Source: Cordia subcordata
Taxonomy: Eukaryota > Streptophyta > Magnoliopsida > Boraginales > Cordiaceae
Length of the DNA stretch: 64,000 bases
Direction of reading: 5' to 3'
Assembly (NCBI GenBank): GCA_028554755.1
Contig: JAPTOF010000008.1
Coordinates: 14,861,001-14,925,000, forward strand
The notes under the pieces are model-generated. The model was not told where the DNA came from. It searched no databases and worked only from the letters and a program-made list of their open reading frames with translations. Shown in pieces: positions 23,053 to 35,801 of this stretch; position 1 is the stretch's first letter; each line of letters begins with the position of its first letter. Made by a program: the position numbers and the translations under genes.

Positions 23053-24560
23053 TTAAAAAAACAAATCTTTATTTTTAGGTCCCCAACACTTTAGATCCTT
23101 GACGTTAGCATCAATTTTTGGCCTTGATGACCCATTTAGGTCTTTGCCAATGTAGGACACGTGATCTTCTATCATGAAGTGTTCTAAAATAATAATGGGT
23201 TTATACATGCCCTCTCTTTTCACAATAGGTACAAGTAATGTTTGATTTTGGTGAAGAGGAGGAAATGGAGGTAGAAGTTGATGCCTTGACAATATAAGTT
23301 TTGAAATATTTTTGCTTGATGGTTGGCTCATAGCTAATCCCACTCTTGTCAAAGGCCATTTTTTAAGACCCAAAAAGTTTTTCAAAGTTCTCCTTATCAT
23401 TTGTAAATCTTTGAATAATTTCATTCAAATCTTCATTTTTCTTTTTCAAATCTTTTACTTCTTTTTCAAACCTCACAAAATATTCGGCAAAAGAGTTATT
23501 TTCCTTTTCCAAAGTTTCAATTTTTTCAATAAGAGATGTATTCTTTTTTTTTTCTAAAATCTCTTTTTCATTAAAAACAAGTTTTAGTTGTCTATGCATT
23601 TGTTTGTTTTTTGCTAAAGCTAATGAAAAATCATAATGTAGATTTGCAAATGCCTCCTTTAGTTCCTCAAAGGTATACTCTTCTTTCTCTTCCTCACTAG
23701 ATGAATAATAAATAGATGTAGAAGGCAAAGATTATACCTCATCCTCGTTGGCCATGAGACAAAAATTTTCTACTTCATGTTGCTCCTCCATGTCTTCTTC
23801 ACTCTCAGAGATGTCCCAAGTTTCTTTGAGTGCTTTGTCTTCCTTCTTCATTGCAAGCCTTGGACGATTGGCCTTTATGTGCCCCGGTTTGTTACAGCTA
23901 AAGCACTTTAATTCATCACTTCTTACTTCTTTTAGCTTCTTGAACTCCTTGACTTCTTTTTCTTTTCTCTTCCAATTGTTATTGTTGGAAGAGCCTCCTT
24001 TCCTCATTCTTTTAAACTTCATGAATTTCTTGAAGTTTCGGGCAAGAAAGGTAATCTTCTTATCCTCCGGGTCCTCCTCATCATCATTTTTATCTTCACT
24101 TGTTGTGTATTTTAATGCTACAAGTGCAATGGACTTCTTCATCTTCCTATCTTCCTCTTCATGATCCTTTATCTCAAGCTCATGAGTCATTAGTGACCCA
24201 ATAAGCTCGTTGAGCCCTAACGTATTGAGGTCTTTGGCTTCCTTAATGGCCATCACCTTAGGTGACCATGACGATGGCAAGCTCCTTAGCACCTTCCTTA
24301 CTTTCTTACATTTGGATAATCCTTTCCAAGTGCCTTTAGGCCATTAGTAATCTCAACGAATCTAGAAAATATTTGCTCAACACTTTCATTAGGCAGCATT
24401 TTAAACAATTCATATCTATGTACGAGCATACCAATTCTAGATTATTTTACTTAGCTAGTCCCCTCATAGGTCACTTTTAATTAGTCCCAAAGCTTCTTAG
24501 CCGAGGTACACTCTTTTACTCTAGAAAACTTGGTGACATTCATGGCATTAAACAATTAAT
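23053..24560 (-). pseudogene. Copia gag with zinc knuckle and coiled coil, broken
   Basis: The frame 24292-23732 contains MLRSLPSSWSPKVMAIKEAK and LNELIGSLMTHELEI, typical of the UBN2 gag domain, then a basic region and a zinc knuckle CFSCNKPGHIKANRP whose last Cys is replaced. A second frame (23728-23363) is a highly charged coiled coil rich in E and K (EEEKEEYTFEELKEAFANLH, LEKENNSFAEYFVRFEKEV), as in Sirevirus gag. The N-terminal part between 24293 and about 24830 is broken by stops. The capsid-like protein would package the element RNA. Confidence 0.8.
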
Positions 24561-24851
24561 GTAAGACTTTTGATTTAATGCAAACAATTTGATGTCCTCA
24601 TCATTCCATTTATTTTCGGGTTTAGGGACTCTCCTATCCTTTCATTTTTATGGGTAAAGTAGGTCCATTTTCTATTATCTTTCAAGCCTTATAATCATGT
24701 CATTAATGAATACTTTCATCCTTATTTTCCAAAAGGTATAGTTAGTTCCATTAAATGGGGATGCAAGCTTAATTGAAATACCATCTGTATTTGTCAAATA
24801 AAATTCTACTAGTTGTTAGACTATAGGTAGAGCCCTAGCTCTGATACCAAT

Positions 24852-26222
24852 TATAAAGGCAAATATCTTGGGGAGAGGGGGATGAATTAAGATATTGGAC
24901 AATTTTCACAACTAAAAATTTACCAAACAAAATAAATAAATTCTCTTAGGCAAATAATCAAACACCAAGCAATCAATAATGATAAGTAATGTAAAATAGA
25001 GATAAGGAAGAAGATAACAAATGATTTTTTTAGGCTGTTTAGCCTTGCCTACATCCACTCCCTAAGGATGCTCTCCTTAGGATTTTGACACCTCCACTAT
25101 AATGTTTCTTCAAAACTTGGTGAAGCACAAACCAAGAATACAACTCTTTGAATCTCTACTTCAAATAACCAAAAGTCTTACTCTTTAGGATTTCTCCACA
25201 CTATTAAGCTCAATAAATATATCTCTCAAGAATTTCTAGCTATTAGAGTGTGTATGCAACAAAGGATTGAAGGAATAAATGTGTAGTATAGTACAACATC
25301 AAAAAATGGATATAGAAAGTTAAAGCTCTGGAATGCTCAAAGGATTTCACTATGATAGCTCAAAGATTTCTAAGTAATAAATGATGGGAAAGAGTTTTTG
25401 CAAGCTTAGATGATGTGTTCTTGAATTATATGAATATGTATTTGAAAAGGATTTAATGTTAGGGCAAAGGTTGTTGAGAAAAATGGGGAAAGAGTAGTTC
25501 CGATGGATATAAACGGCTACAGCATTTAATGCTACAAATGCTTGTTGACCGGCTTGATGCTTTAAATCACCAACTAGGCGGGGCACCTTAGCCGGTTGAC
25601 CGGCCAGGGGTCCGGCTTTAGTCCCTGACACTTTGACTTGGCTAGGCGACCTTCCTTGACAGTCGGTCGATCGGCAAGGGGGTTCGGCCACTTCAGAATG
25701 TCTGGAATCAAAGTCAAACAAGCCCAAAATACATTTAACTCAAAATCAAAGCTTTTTAGCAACACCAAACCAGCTTTAAACATGTTTTTCAAGATCAAAT
25801 GAAGATTAAAACATCCAATACATATGTTTGAAGAAATCAAGCTTTTTATGCAATTAAATCAATACTTGAATTTTGTAAACCAATGCCCATAAGAGTTTAA
25901 ACCAAATATGCAATGAAGATAAGAATATTTTGAGCTATTATGGTAAACCTAAGGCTATTCACAAGAAGCATAAGTACCGGCACCCCTTATGACGCCACGT
26001 CTCCGCCTTTTGATTCTTATCTTCTTCCTCTTTATACTTGAGCCTTAATCTTGGATAAATAATATTCAATATAACCAAGGCTTAAGACTACACAAGTTCC
26101 ATTACTTCCAAGCACCTATCTTAGAATATTCAATAAAGCTCACAAGATGTTTTTAGTAATTTAAACATAATTTGCATCATCAAAATCATTTAAACATTAC
26201 AATAATCAGTATTAAGCCAACA
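24852..26222 (-). repeat. 5' LTR of the Sirevirus-like element, with adjoining primer site
   Basis: On the minus strand it begins TGTTGGCTTAATACTG at 26222 and ends near 24852 just before TTGGTATCAGAGC, which is complementary to the 3' end of initiator tRNA-Met. The usual final CA has changed to TA. Length is about 1371 bp. Repeated GACCGG/GGTTGACCGG motifs occur at 25540-25680 and a TATATCC box at about 25510 on the minus strand. No second LTR was found. Confidence 0.75.
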
Positions 26223-28511
26223 TTTTTTTTTTGCTCAGACATTGAAAGAGAAACTTACTAGAGGATGTGAGGTCCTGCACATGCTATTAGAGTGTCGAGT
26301 ATTAGTTTTTTAGGTTTCAAAAATAATATGTTTTACTAATATAGATTTATTTTTGTTAAGATAAAAAATTTTAAGGAAAAATATAAAATTTAAGTAAGGA
26401 AGTTAACTTTAACTTGTTAGTTGAAAGAGTTAAGCAATTATTTATTTACATTAGGGGAAAAGTGTCACTAGCCGCATACATTAAGGGAATTAAGCAAAAA
26501 AATCCCTTATATATATGTATTGGTGTTTATACTAGATGCATATGATTTTATGAAATATGTGTAATGTGAGTAGAAATACTGGATGCAAACATGGCTACAC
26601 TTGATACAGAAAATGGATGGAGGAGGATTAAATGTGACAGAGACATATTTTTGTTGGACATCACAAAATGTTTTTCAATATAGTTGTCAAGGAATTGGCA
26701 CAATGAAACCTTAAGAATTTTTAAAATTTTAGATACCATGAATTCCAGACTCTCTGCAACTTCACAAGATAGAGTTTTATATGTTTCTGCCAATATAAGC
26801 ACTTAAGAGACCATCTCTTGCCTCATTATAAGGCCTAAATGAAGTAGTACATATATGATTTATCTTATTTTAATTATTTATTAATTGATTGATAATAACT
26901 CTTACAATTATTATTATCTAATTAATTACATTTTTATTTTTTTAACTAATAAAATTTAATTTAATTATTAAAAGTTATTAAATTCATCAAACACTAAAAC
27001 ACTAATTAGATTTGATTTTTATTTTGCTATGATTATTTTATTTGATAAAACACAAAGCGGGAGAGAAGAGAACATTATTCTAGTGTTTCTGTAAAATAGG
27101 AATTAAAAATTTTGATATTTCTGTAAAATACAAGTGAACATTTTGAAATAGAGATAATAAAGTATCAAATACTATAACTAGATTTGAAAGAAGTATTACC
27201 AAAAGTAGTTGAGCATTTAATTCCAATTAAGTTTCTATTTTCCGAATAAATGCCAAGAAATTATTTAGTTTTGGTGATTCCAAAATATCAAACATGAATC
27301 TATATCTATATAAGTATTAAAATAATTGTCACCCCCTTGGTTAATTGAATTTTTTTTATTATATGCATTATAATTGTGTGGGTATCATGTAACACCCTGT
27401 CAATCAATTCAATTTTTTTAATTATATGCATTATAATTAAAGCAAAATAAATACATAAATATAAACATAATATTAATGACATGCATTATATTTCTTGGAG
27501 CACAGCACCTCATAAGTTATTTCTTCAATTTTTTTTTTTTAACCGTTAACGACTTCTTTTTATTCTCGATGGGCAGTGTTGCAACTATATTGGAAATTAA
27601 GAGTAAATAGTAATAAATCTATGAAGTTTTAGATTAGAAGAAATATTTATTTCTTCAATAAATGAAAAGATTATTTATAATAGAACTTATTTATATTATT
27701 TATACAATACATAAATCTATATAAACATTAAAATGATTGAGCTTAGGTGTCATATGGTATCCTTCAACTCATTCAACTTTTAATTTTTATTATATCCATT
27801 ATAATAAAAAAATAAGTGATGCAAATATAAAATCAACATGAATTCCTTGAATTATGATTCTTGAAATGTAGCACACATTTAGGTTGCTCGTTTCAATTTT
27901 TAAAATTTAATTTCTTTTTTTAATTGTTACAATTGATTTTTTAAATTTTTAATGGGTAAACATACAATTACAACTAGATAAAGATTGAGACTAAGGGGTA
28001 ATGATATATAAATATTTAGATAAAGAAAATATACTTTAATAAAGTACAAAACCAATTTCTTAATAAAATAGGTTGACCTTTAATTTGTGTAAAGTATAAA
28101 ATAAAAATATATCATTCTTATAAAATTAAAGAGTATAGGAGAATGAAAGAAGAGACATAAATTAGAGAAGTGAAAAGAATAATTTTATTGTTATTGATGT
28201 GTGCAGAATTACAATATATAAACCCCTATTTAGATGAATACAATGACTTGCTATATAATAAAATTTTCTTTTGGACCTTGCACAATTTGTCTTCTCGAAC
28301 TTAGACTTGGGTCAATAATTAGTGGATTATGAATATCCACATTATCCATAACAACCATAGTTATTTTCAAAAAAGAAAAAATGAAAAACATTTTATTTGG
28401 CAAATATTTTCGTCTCGATGAACACATTGACTTTGACTTATAAATTGAAACGAAGAGAGAGAGGAGAGGAAGAACGAGAAGAGGACCAAAATGACTCCCT
28501 TTTATAAAATA
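26223..28511. other. A+T-rich stretch with a ~420-bp degenerate duplication
   Basis: No gene is seen. The segment from about 27293 (ATCTATATCTATATAAGTATT, then TTATTATATGCATTATAAT) is repeated in diverged form from about 27711 (AAATCTATATAAACATTAAA, then TTATTATATCCATTATAAT). Both openings resemble Helitron 5' ends in plus orientation (A|TCTATAT...), but no matching CTRR hairpin end was found. Confidence 0.4.
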
Positions 28512-30014
28512 CTAGTAAATTAATGACATACAAGGCACAGCTATATTATCCAATATTATTATAATACGAAATTTAATTATGTAATAAATAATTATTAGAA
28601 AATTCAATAATCTTGTAAGAAGTCAAACAAGTTATACTTATCTTTACACATCTCTTTGAAAAAATTGAAATCGAAAAATCTGTTAATTTTGTTTTTTTTT
28701 TACACTATTTTGACAAATTTAAAATAAGATCGATTTCAAAGTAAGAAAAATTGTAGAATTAGAGGCATTGGTTGAATATGAGGGTGGAAATATCTAAATT
28801 TTTTTGGGGGTTGTACTTGCTCTAATCGAATTGGAATTTCATATGTAAAATTAATATAGGAATCGGATTGAAAAGTTTTTTTTTAAATTTTATTCTCATA
28901 AGTACTTTAATGTTATTTGAGATGATTTTGCAATTATTTAATTTTCTTCCATTTTCATATCTTTTAAAATTTAATCTCAATTAGCACAATACGATTTAAC
29001 CAAAAAACAAAAACATACAAGAAAAAAGATAATGAGAAACTCAAACACCAAACCCCGGGTATTAAAATTATGATAGGGTTTTATAGTTTTTATTACTTAA
29101 TTGAATAGTTTATTTTTGCTCATGAAGTCTAAAATTCTAAACTTCATAGTTCATTCAAATCAATTTCTACTCTATGAAAGCCAAAATCTATTTCAGATTT
29201 AGAATAAATTAGCATAATACAATGTAACAAATCTATGTATTTTTTTTAATCTAGTCTAAATTAGCATAATATATTTAGTAAATAAAAATATTCAAAAATC
29301 AAAAATTGAATTTAGAAAACTTAAAACCCAAATATCTAAAAATACTCAAATTTTATGATTTTAAATGTTTAATTCAATAGTTTTTTAACTCTGAAACTTC
29401 AAACATTTGAACTTAAAAATCCAACCAGATTCTCATCTTTAACCTGATCAAATAGTTTTTTGGACTTAACATGGAAAAAAAATAAAAAATAAAGCAAAAA
29501 AGTATGATTAGTAGAGAAATAAAAAAGAAAGTGCACATCATTTTGATTGATAATAAAGGGTGAAAAAGATAGAGTCTATATAAAATTATCTAATCAAATA
29601 GTTTCTTTGATTTTAAAAATAAAAATTTAAAAATTTGAACTCAGAAATCTCTACTTTATTAATTTTAATAACATGTCAATTTTTTTATCGTAAAAACTCA
29701 AAATATTAAAAATTCAAACCAATTTCTACCCCAAATAAAAGTTGAAAAACGTAATTAACAAAGAAATAGGAAAAGAATGAACATATCATTTTGCTAGAGA
29801 AGGAAAAAAGAAAAAAAAGAGCAAATATAAAATTTTAATTTTGCCACAGGATAAACATAAAATTACAAATATTATATAAATTTTTATTGATTACCATACA
29901 CTTTTTTAGAATTTATTATTATTACAATATTGCCATTCTTGGATACTATTCATTCATGGAGGAAATCCATGAATGGAAAGTACTCCAAAAAGTGAATCTT
30001 TTTATATAAGTAGA
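28512..30014 (-). mobile_element. Second Helitron-like element of the 7913 family
   Basis: The plus strand reads A|CTAGTAAATTAATGACATAC at 28511, followed by CACAGCTATATTATCCAATA and TTATTATAAT. This is a diverged copy of the Helitron terminus at 7912 (A|CTAGTTGTAAATTGCCGTGC, then GCATGGCTATTGCCAATATT). The hairpin has decayed. The other end, on the minus strand from 30014, reads TCTACTTATATAAAAAGATT, a Helitron-type 5' start. The 1.5-kb interior is A+T-rich with no recognisable genes. Its 5' end is part of a 161-bp tandem repeat into which a Copia element inserted. Confidence 0.5.
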
Positions 30015-30015
30015 A
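29855..30015. repeat. 161-bp repeat unit; second unit at 36921-37061
   Basis: The unit ACATAAAATTACAAATATTA through CCAAAAAGTGAATCTTTTTA restarts at 30016 with ACATAAAATTAT and is then interrupted by the Copia element. It continues after that element at 36921 with ATTACAAATATTATATAATT and AAAAAGTGAATATATATATA. Without the Copia insertion the two units would be directly tandem. Confidence 0.75.
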
Positions 30016-30027
30016 ACATAAAATTAT

Positions 30028-30374
30028 TGTTATGAAATAACTAGAACACAAAAATTGCCTAGATATAACAAATACTACTCAAATTTTCTCTGAGCCCTTT
30101 TCTTACTTTACTCTTCTCTCTTCTCTCTCTTTTTTCTTTTTTTTAATCCTTGGGCTTCTCTCATTCCAAGCTATTTATAAGTAAAATTGAGAACAAAATA
30201 CCATCTTCATTTAATGTTGGGTGATTGCACATGCACAAGATTGCACAATTTTCTTCCTTTGTATGCAAATAGCTTTCTTTCCCTATGCACCAATTTCTTG
30301 TTCTTGCTTCTAATCTTACCACCAAAGCCACCATTTTTGACTTTGTGAATTTCCATTCACTTCTTTTCACAATA
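30028..30374 (-). repeat. 3' LTR of the Copia element
   Basis: The plus strand runs from TGTTATGAAATAACTAGAAC to CACTTCTTTTCACAATA, 347 bp. It matches 35802-36920 apart from scattered substitutions and the MITE in that copy. It preserves the empty site CATTTAATG where the MITE inserted in the other LTR. The adjoining CTCCCCCT is the polypurine tract read from the other strand. Confidence 0.88.
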
Positions 30375-30795
30375 CTCCCCCTTGGACATTCATCACAAGA
30401 ATATGCCTCGTTAAAACTTTACTAGGAAAAACCAAGTGGGAAAAAACCTAGTGAAAGAAAAAGAGTACAATATCCTTGTTGTACACTTCATGCTGCCTCA
30501 TTAAAAACCTTGCCAAGAAAACCAATAGGACAAAACCTAGGCTAAAGGAAAAAGAGTACAGTACATATAATTCTCCCCCTTATGAAAGCAATCAAGAACA
30601 ATCTCTGAGTCATCGAATGTCAATCTTGTGTTCCAATTTCTCCAATGTTGTTATAGGTAATGCTTTTGTAAACAAGTTTGCTAAATTCTTACTTGAGCGA
30701 ATTTGGCAAACATCAATCTCACCTTTCTTTTGGAGTTCATGTGTAAAGAAGAACTTTGGTTAAATATACTTAGTTCTGTCACCCTTGATGTAGCC

Positions 30796-33700
30796 TTATT
30801 TAACTTGAGCAATACAAGCAGAATTATCTTCATATAGTATGGTTGATCCTCTTTTACTTGTTGAAATGTTGCATTCTCCTTCAATACGTTGAGTTAAAAA
30901 GCTCAACCATACACATTCTCGGCTTGCTTCGTGTAGTGCAAGTATTTCAGTGAGATTTGAGGAAGTGGTGGCAATAGTTTGTTTTGTTGAGCGCCAAGAA
31001 ATAGTTGTTCCACCATATGTGAAGAGATATCCAATTTGGGATTGTGCTTTATACGGGTCGGATAAATATCCAACATCTACATACCCAACTAATTCAAATT
31101 GTGGATGCTTTGAATATAATAAGCCCATATCAATTGTTCCGCGAAAATAACGAAATATATGTTTAATATTGACTCAATGTCTTCATGTTGGTGCAGCACT
31201 AAATCTTCCTAATAGATTTATAGAAAATGTAATATCTAGACATGTATTGTTAGCAAGATACATCAATGCACCAATTGCATTAATATACGGTACTTTAGGG
31301 CCAAATATTTCTTCGTTTTCTTCTCGAGGACGGAAAGGGTCCTATTTGATATCAAGAGATAGAACAACCATTAGGGTACTCAATGGATAAGCGTTGTCTA
31401 TATTGAATTTCTTTAGAATTTTTTCAGTATAAGTCCTTTGGTGAATTAAAATTCCACTTGATAAATGCTCGATCTGTAGGCCAAGACAAAATTTAGTTTT
31501 GCCCAGATCTTTCATCTCAAATTCTTACATAAATATGCAACTATTGTTGTAAGTTCTTCAATAGTCCCTATGATGTTTAAATCATCAATATATACAAAAT
31601 AATAACAAACCCTTTTCTTGATTTTTTTGATAAAAACACATGGGCTTATAGGACTATTAACATATGTTTCCTTTAGGAGGTAGGTACTCAGACGATTGTA
31701 CCACATTTGTCCAGATTGTTTCAATCCATACAAGGATTTTTGTAATTTAATGGAATATATGTCTTGGGGATTTGATCTATATGCTTTAAGCATATTCAGT
31801 TCTTCAGGGACTTTCATATAAATATCATTATCAAGTGACCCATATACATATGTTATTACTACATCCATAAGGTGCATATGAAGTCCTTCACAAATTACTA
31901 GCCTGATTAAATATCTAAACGTAATTGCGTCTATCACGAGAGAATGTGTCTCTTCATAATCAATTCCAGGGCTTTGTTAAAAACTTTGCACTACAAGTCG
32001 TGCCCTATATGTCGCAATTTCATTGTTTTCATTTCGTTTTTGCATGAATACCCACCGGTAGCCTATAGGCCTTACATTTTCAAGTGTTTGGACTATAGGT
32101 CCAAAAATTTTTCATCAACAATAATTTCATTTTAGTTCTATCTTTTTCCTTTAGAGATATAATTAATTGAAATCTCTTCATTTTCAATATTGTCACTATT
32201 TTTCTCATATCCAAGTACTTGATTCTCTATTGTTGTTGCCTTTCCAACAATTTTTGTGACAACTACAAGATCATTAAGAACCTAAAAAATGCCAACTTGC
32301 TTATTGAACTCCTTCCTTTTTTTAGGATTTTTATCTTTGGAACCAATTGGTCTACCACATTTTTGACGTGTTGTATACTCATTTGCTAGAGTATTAGATT
32401 GCTCTTCTGAAATATCAATTCTAACAGGAGCATTTCAAGTTGGAACATGTGACTTAGCCACTCTCTTTGTATTAGTGAATACATTTACGAATTGAAGAGC
32501 AATCCTTTGTAGATGAATAATTTTCTAAACTTCTTGTTAAAATAGATTTGCGTGAGGATAAAAATGAGTTAAATGATGCATTCCATGTAATTTCTTGCTT
32601 TTGCAGCTTTTGTTTTTATCCCCTTATGCTGAGAATACCATTTCGTCAAACTAGTAATCAGCAAAATGTTCTGTAAAAAGATCACCAGTTAAGGGTTTAA
32701 GATATTTAATGATTGATGGAGATTCAAAACCAACATATATTCCCAATCTTCTTTGTGATCCCATTTTTGTGCGTTGTAGTAGAGCAATTGAAACATATAC
32801 TGTACGATGAAATATTTTTTAAATGGGATATATTTGGTCCTTGACTAGAAACCAATTGTAAAGGGGAATATCTATGATAAGCAGTTGATCTTATCGAACC
32901 AGTGCTGCAGCATATAATATGGCATGTTCCCAAGTAGAACTAGGCAACTTAGTTCTCATAAGTATAGTGGTCTAGCGATTAGCTGTAACCATTGAATAAA
33001 AGATTCTGCTAAACCATTTTTGAGTATGTGAGTAAGCCATAGGATGCTCAACTATAATCCCAATTGATGTAAAATAATCATTAAAAGATTGGGATGTAAA
33101 TTCCCTACATTATCAAGACAAATTTTCTTGATTGTATAATTAGAAAATTGTGCACTTAGACAAATTATTTGTGCAAAGAGTCTTGCAAGTGCCACATTTT
33201 GAGTGGATAATAAGGCGACATATGACCAATGTATGGAAGTATCTATTAATACCATAAAATATCAAAATGGTCCAGATGTTGGAAAAATAGGCCCACATAT
33301 GTCCCCTTGAATTCGTTCTAAAAATGCAAGATTTTCAGCATCAATTTTAGTTGGGGATGACCTTATACTCAACTTCCCTTAGGCACAAGCAGCAGATAAA
33401 AATTCATTTGATAAGAGTACTTTTTGACTCTTTAATGAGTACCCATGTGAATTTTCAATAATTTGTCTCATTATTATTGTGCTTGGATGTCTAAGGTGAT
33501 CATGTCAAAAAGTAAGACTCTTTGGATCAATTATCTTCTGATTTAACACGGCGTGTGATTCCACAAGATTTATATAAGTACAATATAGTTCAGAAGATAA
33601 TGCTGACAATTTTTCTAACATATGCTTTTTGTCAAATATAAGCTATGTCATATAGAGATATTCTTTGTTGCCTTCCTTCATGGTTTCAATATGATAACCA

Positions 33701-34300
33701 GGTTCTCTTATATCTTTAAAATTGAGTAGATTTTGTTGTGATCTACTTGAATATAAAGCATCGCTTATTATTATCTTTGTTCCTCCGAGAAACATAACAT
33801 AAGCTCTACTAGAGCCTTTAATTAACTTTGCAGAACCAGCTATTGTATTGACATTTGCATCAACTAATTTCAGCTAGGAGAAAAACTTCTTATTCTTGAG
33901 AATAGTATGTATTGTAGCACTATCAGCCAAACATATTTCTCCATCATTGATATGATGCAAATTCATAGTTCTTCACAATAGTAATAAAGAAAATACACAA
34001 ATATTAGCAAAGATATGACATTCATTTCATAAAAGATAGATATTACATTTGAGCTAAAATTAAACATTAAAGTGACAAACAGTTCGATATAATAAAAAAG
34101 TGCTATTTTTACATAAAGATTAATTTGAATGAACATTTCCATCACCAATCAATTGCTCAATATTTTCAATGACATCTTCAAAGAAGTCAGAGTAGTCAAG
34201 GTGTGTGTAATTCATTTGAGTATTTTGTTCAACAAGATTTGTCTCCAAACATTTTCCTTTTTCTTTCAACAAAACTTGATAAAGAATCCACGAGATGTTT
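30796..34300 (-). pseudogene. Copia pol region (protease, integrase, RT, RNase H), broken
   Basis: Reverse transcriptase is clearest at 31937-31512: DVVITYVYGSLDNDIYMKVP, LQKSLYGLKQSGQMWYNRL and the active-site YIDDLNIIGT. RNase H at 31128-30796 has GYVDVGYLSDPYKAQSQIGY, TTISWRSTKQTIATTSSN and LYEDNSACIAQVK. Integrase traces include HWSYVALLSTQNVALARLFA (33235-33170). Between these, stops and frameshifts are frequent. No part could be expressed as a full polyprotein. Confidence 0.83.
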
Positions 34301-34321
34301 AGCAGTACGACATGTTTGATG

Positions 34322-35155
34322 CTAATGTCCTTTAATGCCATACCTATAGCAAGTACTTTCAGTATGTTGGAAAGATTTATTTTTTTGATTATTTATTTTG
34401 TCGTAGTGTTCTTGTCTTTTGAAATTTGGACAATTTAACCTTTGAAAATTATGACCATTACCATGTCTATAACCACGACCACGACCACGACCATATCCAC
34501 AACCACGCCTGTGACCATAATTATTTGATGATGTAGTGTTCACCTCAAAAGATGCAATTTCACTCATTTTAGGAAATGGTTCTAAGCCAGTTAGTCGTGT
34601 TTGATGGTTTTTCATTTGGAGCACATTATTTTGCTCAGCAACAAGAAGATATGAGATTAACTCAGAATTTTTTTTGAAACCATGCTCTTTATATTGTTGT
34701 TGTAAGAGCATATTAGATGCATGGAAAGTAGAGAATGTCTTCTCTAAGATGCCTTCATTAGTGATTTTTTCTCCGCATAATTTCAATTGTGAAGTAATTC
34801 TAAAAGCAGCGGAGTTATACTCGCTTACAGTTTTAAAATCCTGTAATCGCAGGTGAATCCACTCGTAGCGAGCTTTAGGAAGGATTACTATTTTATGATG
34901 ATCAAATCTTTCCTTCAAATTTTGCCAAAGGACTTATGGATCCTTTATTGTAAGGTATTCGGCTTTAAGCCCTTTATGGAAATGATGACAAAAGAATATT
35001 AATGCTTTAGCACGATCCTATAAGGATATGTTATTTCCTTCTTTAATTATTTCTCCAAGGTCAGTGAGATGTATTTCGGCATAAAGGATCTATGATAAAT
35101 AGTTGTTGTCAGAAATATTAAGGGCTACAAACTCAAGTTTCGTGAGGTTTGACAT
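34322..35155 (-). pseudogene. Copia gag with arginine/glycine-rich tail and altered zinc knuckle
   Basis: ATG at 35155 opens MSNLTKLEFVALNISDNNYL, followed by TAG where W is expected. Two further stops interrupt before the long open part from 34918 (MKERFDHHKIVILPKARYEW, LRLQDFKTVSEYNSAAFRIT). The C-terminal part is rich in G, R, Y and H (GCGYGRGRGRGYRHGNGHN), an RNA-binding tail, and ends at a zinc knuckle CYRYGIKGH in which the second Cys has become Tyr. Premature stops make it non-functional. Confidence 0.85.
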
Positions 35156-35801
35156 TATGAATCTGGCATATTTCAAAAAACAAATTAGTATGAGAAATAA
35201 TAATATATTTACCTGATGTGCCTTATTGACCAGTGAATATAAGCATATAGAAAGAAATTAAAATAGTACAAATATGGCATTTGAGACTTATAAGCATGAC
35301 ATAATATAACGATGTTAATTTCAAATGTAAATAACATGTTAGTGTAAGATGTTAATTTCAAATGTAAGTAACATGTTAGTGTAATTATTATAATTAGTCA
35401 TTATATAATTATATTAGTGTTTTATGTCCTTAGAAGTCATTATTATTTTTTAATTAAATCATCATAATCACATGTCCAAAAGTCAAGGTGATCACGTCCT
35501 TAAAAGTCATAATAAGTAGGTCTTTCAAAAAATTACGGTATTTGTTATTATTTTATTTTATCATTATTATTTCATTAAAGAGGAAATATTACAATAATTT
35601 ATTCTAGAAGAAATAATATAACAGAAATTTTATTTCTAAAATAAATGCAATGTAAAATAAATAGGATAGTAAAAACTTTACGCTATAGATATGATGTAAT
35701 GCCAAAAATAAATTAAGAACCGTTACTAAAATTTTTGTAGAATCGTGCTCCTTTTAATAATTTGCAGAAGTACTCGTTGGCAGAGACTCGTACTAATAAC
35801 A

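Larger units (their letters stand above)
20684..26222 (-). mobile_element. Truncated Sirevirus-like Ty1/Copia retrotransposon
   Basis: In element order this is the 5' LTR (26222 to 24852), primer site TTGGTATCAGAGC (24850-24838), gag (about 24560-23053), GAG-pre-integrase and integrase (22944-22131), a degenerate linker, and reverse transcriptase (21260-20684). The copy stops inside the reverse transcriptase, after SQAKYTH; its last part, the RNase H and the 3' LTR are missing. The long gag with a coiled-coil C-terminal part and the 1.37-kb LTR fit the Sirevirus (SIRE/Maximus) lineage. Numerous stops and frameshifts show it is inactive. Confidence 0.85.
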
